Shown: positions 5,473 through 9,231 of the stretch, piece after piece
How positions within the stretch are numbered: position 1 is the first letter of the stretch
Layout: each line of letters begins with the position of its first letter
Origin: Desulfobacterales bacterium
GTDB taxonomy: Bacteria; Desulfobacterota; DSM-4660; Desulfatiglandales; Desulfatiglandaceae
NCBI GenBank assembly: GCA_022013615.1
Contig: JAKLQB010000012.1
Location: 1 to 9,231 of the forward strand
Direction of reading: 5' to 3'
Length of the DNA stretch: 9,231 bases
Notes under the pieces: model-generated
Database searches by the model: none
Told to the model about the DNA's origin: nothing
What the model saw: only the letters and a program-made list of their open reading frames with translations
Translations under genes and position numbers: made by a program

Positions 5473-7154
5473 CCACACCAGACATTGTCAATATTGCCTC
5501 TTTTCTGCCCATCATGGCAAAAAATCAGCCTCATGAGCCGGCCATAGTTCTTCCCAAAGGCCGGGACAGGGACGGCAGGGCTATCTATACACATTACACT
5601 TTTGAGCAATTAGATAAAGAAAGTAATTGTATTGCCCGCGGCCTTGAAGAGGTTGGTATCGGAAGGGGCGTGCGCGCTGCCCTCATGGTAGGGCCCGGCC
5701 TGGAATTCTTCGCTCTGACCTTTGCCATATTCAAGGCGGGCGCGGTCCCTGTAGTTATCGATCCGGGCATCGGCATTAAAAACCTCAAGAAGTGCCTGGC
5801 GCAGGCCGAGCCGAATGCATTTATCGGCATTCCCAAGGCCCACGTGGCCCGAATCCTTTTCGGGTGGGGCAAAGAGACCATCAGGACTAATGTTACTGTG
5901 GGCAGGCGACTGTTCTGGGGAGGACTCACCCTTGAACAGATAAAGGAAAAAGGGCAATCGGATAAGCCTTATGAAATAGCTCACACAAAGGGCAATGAAA
6001 TGGCAGCCATCCTGTTTACGAGTGGATGCACGGGCACTCCCAAGGGAGCCATTTATACCCACACCAACTTTGCGGCCCAGGTAGAGATGATCCGCAAGAC
6101 CTACAACATTGTACCGGGTGAGATCGACCTTGCCACTTTTCCTCTCTTTGCCCTGTTCGATCCTGCCTTAGGCATGACTACTGTTGTCCCGGACATGGAC
6201 CCTACCCGTCCCGCCCACGTTGACCCTGTAAAAATAATCGAAGCCATCAAAGACTTCGAGATAACCAATATGTTCGGTTCCCCTGCCCTGATTAATCGTG
6301 TGGGACGTTACGGGGCCGGGAGAGGGACAAAGCTCCCTACACTTCGCCGCGTCATTGCGGCAGGTGGGCCCATGCCGCCAGCCGTATTGGAAAGATTCTG
6401 TACCATGCTTTCCCCCGACACCCAGGTTTTTACCGGTTTCGGGGCCACCGAGTCCATGCCTGTTTGTTCCATCGGTAGCTATGAAATTTTAGGCGAGACA
6501 AGGCATGGCACCGATGAAGGCAGGGGAGTGTGTGTTGGCCGTCCGGTTGAGGATGTGACCGTTTCGGTGATCGGAATAACGGACACACCTATCCCAAAAT
6601 GGGATGATGCCTTTGTGCTTCCCACAGATGAAATCGGAGAAATCGTTGTCAAAGGTCCCATAGTGACCAGTGCCTATTACAAGAAAAAAGAGGCAACCAG
6701 ACTTGCAAAGATCTATGACCCGGACGGTAAAGGCATGTGGCACCGCATGGGGGACTTAGGCTTTTTTGATGAAAAAGACCGCCTCTGGTTTTGCGGCCGC
6801 AAATCCCAGCGGGTAATAACGCCCGATGGGACTTTTTATACCATCCCCTGTGAAGGCGTGTTCAACACGCACCCTGATGTCTACAGGACCGCATTAGCGG
6901 GAGTCAACATGAACGGAAATATTCGACTGGTGCTGTGCGTGGAGTTGGAAGAAGATTCAAAGGGCGTAGACAAAGAGAAAGTAAACCGCGAACTGCTTGA
7001 GCTTGGCGCAACAAAGCCCCACACCAAAGACATCAGGACCATCCTGTTTCACCGCGCATTCCCCGTGGATGTTCGTCATAATGCAAAGATATTCCGTGAT
7101 AAACTTGCAGTGTGGGCTGAGAGGAAATTGACATCGAAATACAGATATTTCTGA
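5469..7154 (+). CDS. oleC: OleC, beta-lactone synthetase (AMP-binding enzyme)
   Basis: A 561-residue member of the ANL adenylating superfamily. It shows the phosphate-binding loop LFTSGCTGTPKG (182-193, Cys in place of the usual Ser), GFGATES (323-329), a YYKKKEAT segment (403-410), HRMGD with Asp429, GRKSQRV (443-449) at the hinge, and a C-terminal NAKIFRDKLAVWA with Lys540 or Lys545 in the place of the catalytic lysine region. OleC uses ATP to close 2-alkyl-3-hydroxy acids to beta-lactones with release of AMP and PPi; OleB then removes CO2. Overlap with oleB and the VDVRHNAKIFRDKLAVWA ending argue for OleC over an ordinary acyl-CoA ligase. Length is normal and the frame intact. oleA and oleD are not adjacent on either side. 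Confidence 0.88.
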   Translation: MTTPDIVNIASFLPIMAKNQPHEPAIVLPKGRDRDGRAIYTHYTFEQLDKESNCIARGLEEVGIGRGVRAALMVGPGLEFFALTFAIFKAGAVPVVIDPGIGIKNLKKCLAQAEPNAFIGIPKAHVARILFGWGKETIRTNVTVGRRLFWGGLTLEQIKEKGQSDKPYEIAHTKGNEMAAILFTSGCTGTPKGAIYTHTNFAAQVEMIRKTYNIVPGEIDLATFPLFALFDPALGMTTVVPDMDPTRPAHVDPVKIIEAIKDFEITNMFGSPALINRVGRYGAGRGTKLPTLRRVIAAGGPMPPAVLERFCTMLSPDTQVFTGFGATESMPVCSIGSYEILGETRHGTDEGRGVCVGRPVEDVTVSVIGITDTPIPKWDDAFVLPTDEIGEIVVKGPIVTSAYYKKKEATRLAKIYDPDGKGMWHRMGDLGFFDEKDRLWFCGRKSQRVITPDGTFYTIPCEGVFNTHPDVYRTALAGVNMNGNIRLVLCVELEEDSKGVDKEKVNRELLELGATKPHTKDIRTILFHRAFPVDVRHNAKIFRDKLAVWAERKLTSKYRYF

Positions 7155-7158
7155 CCTC

Positions 7159-7200
7159 TTGACTTAAAAATATTACACGTGTATTATACGTGTAATATTT
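7159..7200 (+). promoter_or_regulatory. Promoter with palindromic operator for the second TA locus
   Basis: TTGACT (7159-7164), a 17-nt spacer and TATTAT (7182-7187) give 5/6 matches at both boxes. A perfect 13-bp inverted repeat flanks the -10 box: AAATATTACACGT (7168-7180) and ACGTGTAATATTT (7188-7200), with the -10 hexamer inside the 7-nt centre. A protein bound to both arms would cover the -10 and the start of transcription, as expected for autorepression by the ribbon-helix-helix antitoxin encoded 16 bp downstream. Confidence 0.75.
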
Positions 7201-7215
7201 GAAGAGGAGTTTGTG

Positions 7216-7437
7216 ATGCAAAGAAAACTCACAGTGACCATAGACGAGGAGGTCTATAACGGCTTACGTGCAGTCATTGGGCCAGGAAAAATCAGCCGTT
7301 TTATCGAAGAGTTGGTTCGCCCACATGTTGTCAAGAAAAATATGTACGCTGCATATAGAGAGATGGCTGCAGATCAGGTCAGGGAATCGGAAGCCCTTGA
7401 GTGGGCCGAAGGCACATTTGGAGACGTAAATGAATAG
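7216..7437 (+). CDS. Ribbon-helix-helix antitoxin of MazF-type pair
   Basis: A 73-residue protein. ATG 7216 is preferred over GTG 7213 because AGGAG (7205-7209) then lies 6 nt upstream. Residues 1-35 read as a ribbon-helix-helix unit: strand [12 protein letters not shown], helix NGLRAVIG, and [15 protein letters not shown]. The C-terminal half ([20 protein letters not shown]) is an acidic helix that would wrap the toxin. Its end overlaps the toxin start by 8 bp (7430-7437), giving tight translational coupling. It should neutralise the downstream toxin and repress the operon at 7168-7200. It resembles the antitoxin at 1807 in layout only; the sequences are clearly different. Confidence 0.83.
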   Translation: MQRKLTVTIDEEVYNGLRAVIGPGKISRFIEELVRPHVVKKNMYAAYREMAADQVRESEALEWAEGTFGDVNE

Positions 7438-7750
7438 AGGTGAAGTGTGGTGGATTAACTTCGATCCTTCCGCAGGAGGTGAAATCCGCAAGCAGCGACC
7501 GGCTGTCATCGTAAGTAATGATGCAGCCAGTAAGTTCCTTAATAGAGTCCAAGTCGTGCCCTTGATGAGTAGCCCTGGTAAACTCTACCCAAGTGAAACA
7601 TATGTGACGTTTCGTAAAAAAAAGGCCAAAGCTATGGCCGATCAGCTTACCACAGTGAGCAAGAAGCGGCTAATCAATCCAGCAGGTTCGCTTTCTTCTA
7701 TCGAGATGGAGGGTATAACCCATGCTATCACGATCCAGCTGGATATCTAA
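7430..7750 (+). CDS. MazF/PemK-family endoribonuclease toxin
   Basis: A complete 106-residue toxin of the MazF/PemK fold (PF02452). The N-terminal strand [20 protein letters not shown] leads to [10 protein letters not shown] (22-31) with the conserved Arg-Pro, then VQVVPLMSS (40-48), the central strand [17 protein letters not shown] (65-81) and a C-terminal helix ending ITIQLDI. Such toxins cut mRNA at short sequences and arrest growth when the antitoxin is degraded. The gene starts inside the antitoxin gene and has GGAGA/CGTAA-type sequence rather than a clear separate ribosome site, so expression probably depends on coupling. Unlike the related toxin at 2037, all family segments are present, so it is likely functional. 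Confidence 0.88.
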   Translation: MNRGEVWWINFDPSAGGEIRKQRPAVIVSNDAASKFLNRVQVVPLMSSPGKLYPSETYVTFRKKKAKAMADQLTTVSKKRLINPAGSLSSIEMEGITHAITIQLDI

Positions 7751-7803
7751 GACAGAACAATAGGATAGCTTGGAACGACCCCAATCCCGGTTTACTCCAC
7801 TTC

Positions 7804-7994
7804 TACCACCTCAATTGATTCAAACTCAATTGAGGTGGTACTTGGTATCCGGTACTGGGTACTGGTTTAGAGGAGTATTTTTCATTTTTATATCTCTATC
7901 AGGGAAGTATTATAAAATAAGACGTGAAATACCTTAAAACCAATACCAGACAACTCATACCCAATACCACCTAATTGAGCATCACTCAATTAGG
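7804..7994. repeat. Nested palindromic (REP/BIME-like) element
   Basis: There are three layers of symmetry. A perfect 15-bp hairpin: TACCACCTCAATTGA (7804-7818) with its complement at 7826-7840 and a 7-nt loop. A perfect 10-bp hairpin: CCTAATTGAG (7970-7979) with 7985-7994 and a 5-nt loop. A long imperfect inverted repeat: 7825-7868 pairs with 7937-7979 (about 25 of 35 in the ungapped part, plus CTCAATT with one indel), built from degenerate GGTACT / GGTATT units. Inside, GTATTT (7875-7880) and AAATAC (7927-7932) continue it. There is no T-run, so a simple terminator is unlikely. It fills the gap between the toxin and the ATPase gene and contains no ORF. Confidence 0.75.
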
Positions 7995-8010
7995 GACACA
8001 GGATCTTTTT

Positions 8011-9231
8011 ATGACAGACGACAAAGAATATTACCGCATGACGGCCCAGGAAGCACTGGACGACTTGGGCTCGGACGTGAAAGGCCTTTCACCCGGCGAG
8101 GCGGAAAAACGTCTTGGCGAATACGGTGCGAACGAGCTCGGTGCGGAACTCGGGACATCACCGTGGTTGCTCTTTCTCTCCCAGTTCAAGGACCTTCTCG
8201 TTATGGTGCTGATCGCTGCAGCGGCGATCTCTTTTGCAATCGGGAGCTACCGCGACGGTGCGGTGATGGTAGCGATCGTCGCAATCAATGCCATTATTGG
8301 CTTCGTTCAGGAATACAAGGTCAGCAAGATCCTCGAAAGCCTCAAGAATCTGATCACATCGCCGGCGAAAGTCATACGCGACGGGGAGGTCCGCGAGGTC
8401 CCTCAGAACCTGCTTGTGCCTGGCGACATCGTGCACCTTGAGGCGGGTGACAAAATCCCGGCAGACATCAGGATCATCGAGTCGTTCGACGTCAGAACGA
8501 ACGACTTCTCGCTAACAGGCGAATCCACTCCCCAGGGAAAAGAGAGCAATGCGATCAGGGAACGTTCCGTGCTTGCAGACCGCGATAACATGGCATACAC
8601 GGGAACAACCGTTGCATCTGGCAGCGCTACCGGCGTGGTCGTCCGGACGGGGATGCACACCGAGATGGGTAAGATCGCGGGTATGACACAGGAAACCGCC
8701 GAAACGAAATCCCCACTCACGCTGGAGCTTGGGGCCCTCGCGCGGTGGCTTACCATCACGGTAGTGGTTATCGGCGGTGCCCTCTTCGCCATTGCGCTCT
8801 GGCAGGGATTCACGCTCTTCACGAGTATGGTCTACGCACTCGGTATCGCTGTCGCCCTGGTCCCCCAGGCACTACCCGCGCAGGTTACGGTCGCACTGTC
8901 CGCCACGAGCAAACGTCTGGCGGACGAGCATGCGGTCGTCAAGAGCCTCCCATCCGTCGAAACACTGGGTTCGACAAGCGTTATATGCACGGATAAAACC
9001 GGGACGCTCACGAAGAACGAGATGACTGTGACCACGATCTGGTTCGACGGGAAGCACTATACGATGACCGGTACCGGCTACGAGCCGAAAGGCGAGATGC
9101 TCGACGACAACGGGACGCCACTCGACAGGGAGAAGATCAATGCGATCGAGATAATGATGGATGCGGCGACCATGGCATCCAACGCCGAGATCCGCGGGCC
9201 CGACGGGGAACATGACGGCTGGTACCCGATC
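8011..9231 (+). CDS. P-type cation-transporting ATPase, C-terminus outside window
   Basis: Open for 407 codons from ATG 8011 to the edge; AGGA (8000-8003) precedes by 7 nt. Domain order fits a type II (P2) ATPase: an N-terminal cation_ATPase_N-like region (LSPGEAEKRLGEYGANEL, 26-43), membrane spans near 60-79 and 83-100, the actuator domain with PGDIVHLEAGDKIPADIR and SLTGES (167-172), spans near 247-264 and 272-297, then the phosphorylation motif DKTGTLT with Asp328 and the start of the nucleotide-binding domain. The M4 motif, PEGLPA in Ca2+ pumps, is PQALPA here (285-290), so the membrane Glu is replaced by Gln. The transported ion is uncertain. The gene is more G+C-rich than its neighbours, suggesting separate ancestry. 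Confidence 0.9.
   Translation, partial: MTDDKEYYRMTAQEALDDLGSDVKGLSPGEAEKRLGEYGANELGAELGTSPWLLFLSQFKDLLVMVLIAAAAISFAIGSYRDGAVMVAIVAINAIIGFVQEYKVSKILESLKNLITSPAKVIRDGEVREVPQNLLVPGDIVHLEAGDKIPADIRIIESFDVRTNDFSLTGESTPQGKESNAIRERSVLADRDNMAYTGTTVASGSATGVVVRTGMHTEMGKIAGMTQETAETKSPLTLELGALARWLTITVVVIGGALFAIALWQGFTLFTSMVYALGIAVALVPQALPAQVTVALSATSKRLADEHAVVKSLPSVETLGSTSVICTDKTGTLTKNEMTVTTIWFDGKHYTMTGTGYEPKGEMLDDNGTPLDREKINAIEIMMDAATMASNAEIRGPDGEHDGWYPI

Noticed and set aside
7804..7840. Intrinsic terminator after the toxin gene
   Set aside because: The 15-bp stem is strong, but no T-run follows on either strand, and the hairpin is part of a larger symmetric element.
8157..9213. Several ORFs of 67-139 codons on both strands in the right part
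   Set aside because: All lie inside the P-type ATPase frame; high G+C lowers stop frequency in the other frames.

Overview
The window looks like accessory sequence from a bacterial genome of moderate G+C (about 48% in the sampled line 3361-3420). The right end holds a visibly G+C-richer gene (about 62% in 8401-8460). Gene content (oleB/oleC olefin genes, MazF-type toxin-antitoxin loci, remnants of REP-associated tyrosine transposases) fits a Desulfobacterota/Deltaproteobacteria-like or related anaerobe. No rRNA or other phylogenetic marker is present, so this placement is only a guess.

Layout. A gene of unknown function runs off the left edge on the minus strand (1-445) behind a plausible promoter. 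Bases 507-841 show no gene. At 842-1433 there is a doubtful minus-strand ORF whose first codons come from a 32-bp tandem repeat (1167-1268), then a short plus-strand ORF. A first MazF-type toxin-antitoxin locus follows (antitoxin 1807-2040, toxin 2037-2264). Its toxin is broken: after about 58 residues it runs into the C-terminal coding end of a REP-associated transposase (RAYT). A TIGR04076-type small protein (2631-2918, minus) lies divergent from a DMT/EamA permease (3148-4056).

Between the permease and the ole genes sits a roughly 390-bp non-coding element (4141-4530). It has degenerate inverted repeats at its ends. Inside is a RAYT gene reduced to its first nine codons joined to its last ~49, which looks like a transposase-dead, MITE-like derivative. 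The same RAYT C-terminal segment is the 69-bp repeat found inside the broken toxin locus.

The metabolic core is oleB (4582-5472) and oleC (5469-7154), overlapping by 4 bp. In the known pathway OleC closes a 2-alkyl-3-hydroxy acid to a beta-lactone using ATP, and OleB decarboxylates the lactone to a long-chain cis-olefin. The first and third enzymes of the pathway (OleA, OleD) are not in the window. A second, intact MazF-type locus (7216-7750) follows behind a strong promoter whose -10 box sits in the centre of a 13-bp-arm palindrome, a likely autoregulatory operator. Bases 7804-7994 form a nested palindrome. A P-type cation ATPase with an unusual PQAL motif in place of PEGL runs off the right edge (8011-9231).

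The main theme is REP/RAYT-type repeat activity: it has broken one toxin, left an internally deleted element upstream of oleBC, and possibly supplied the palindromes and tandem repeats between genes.
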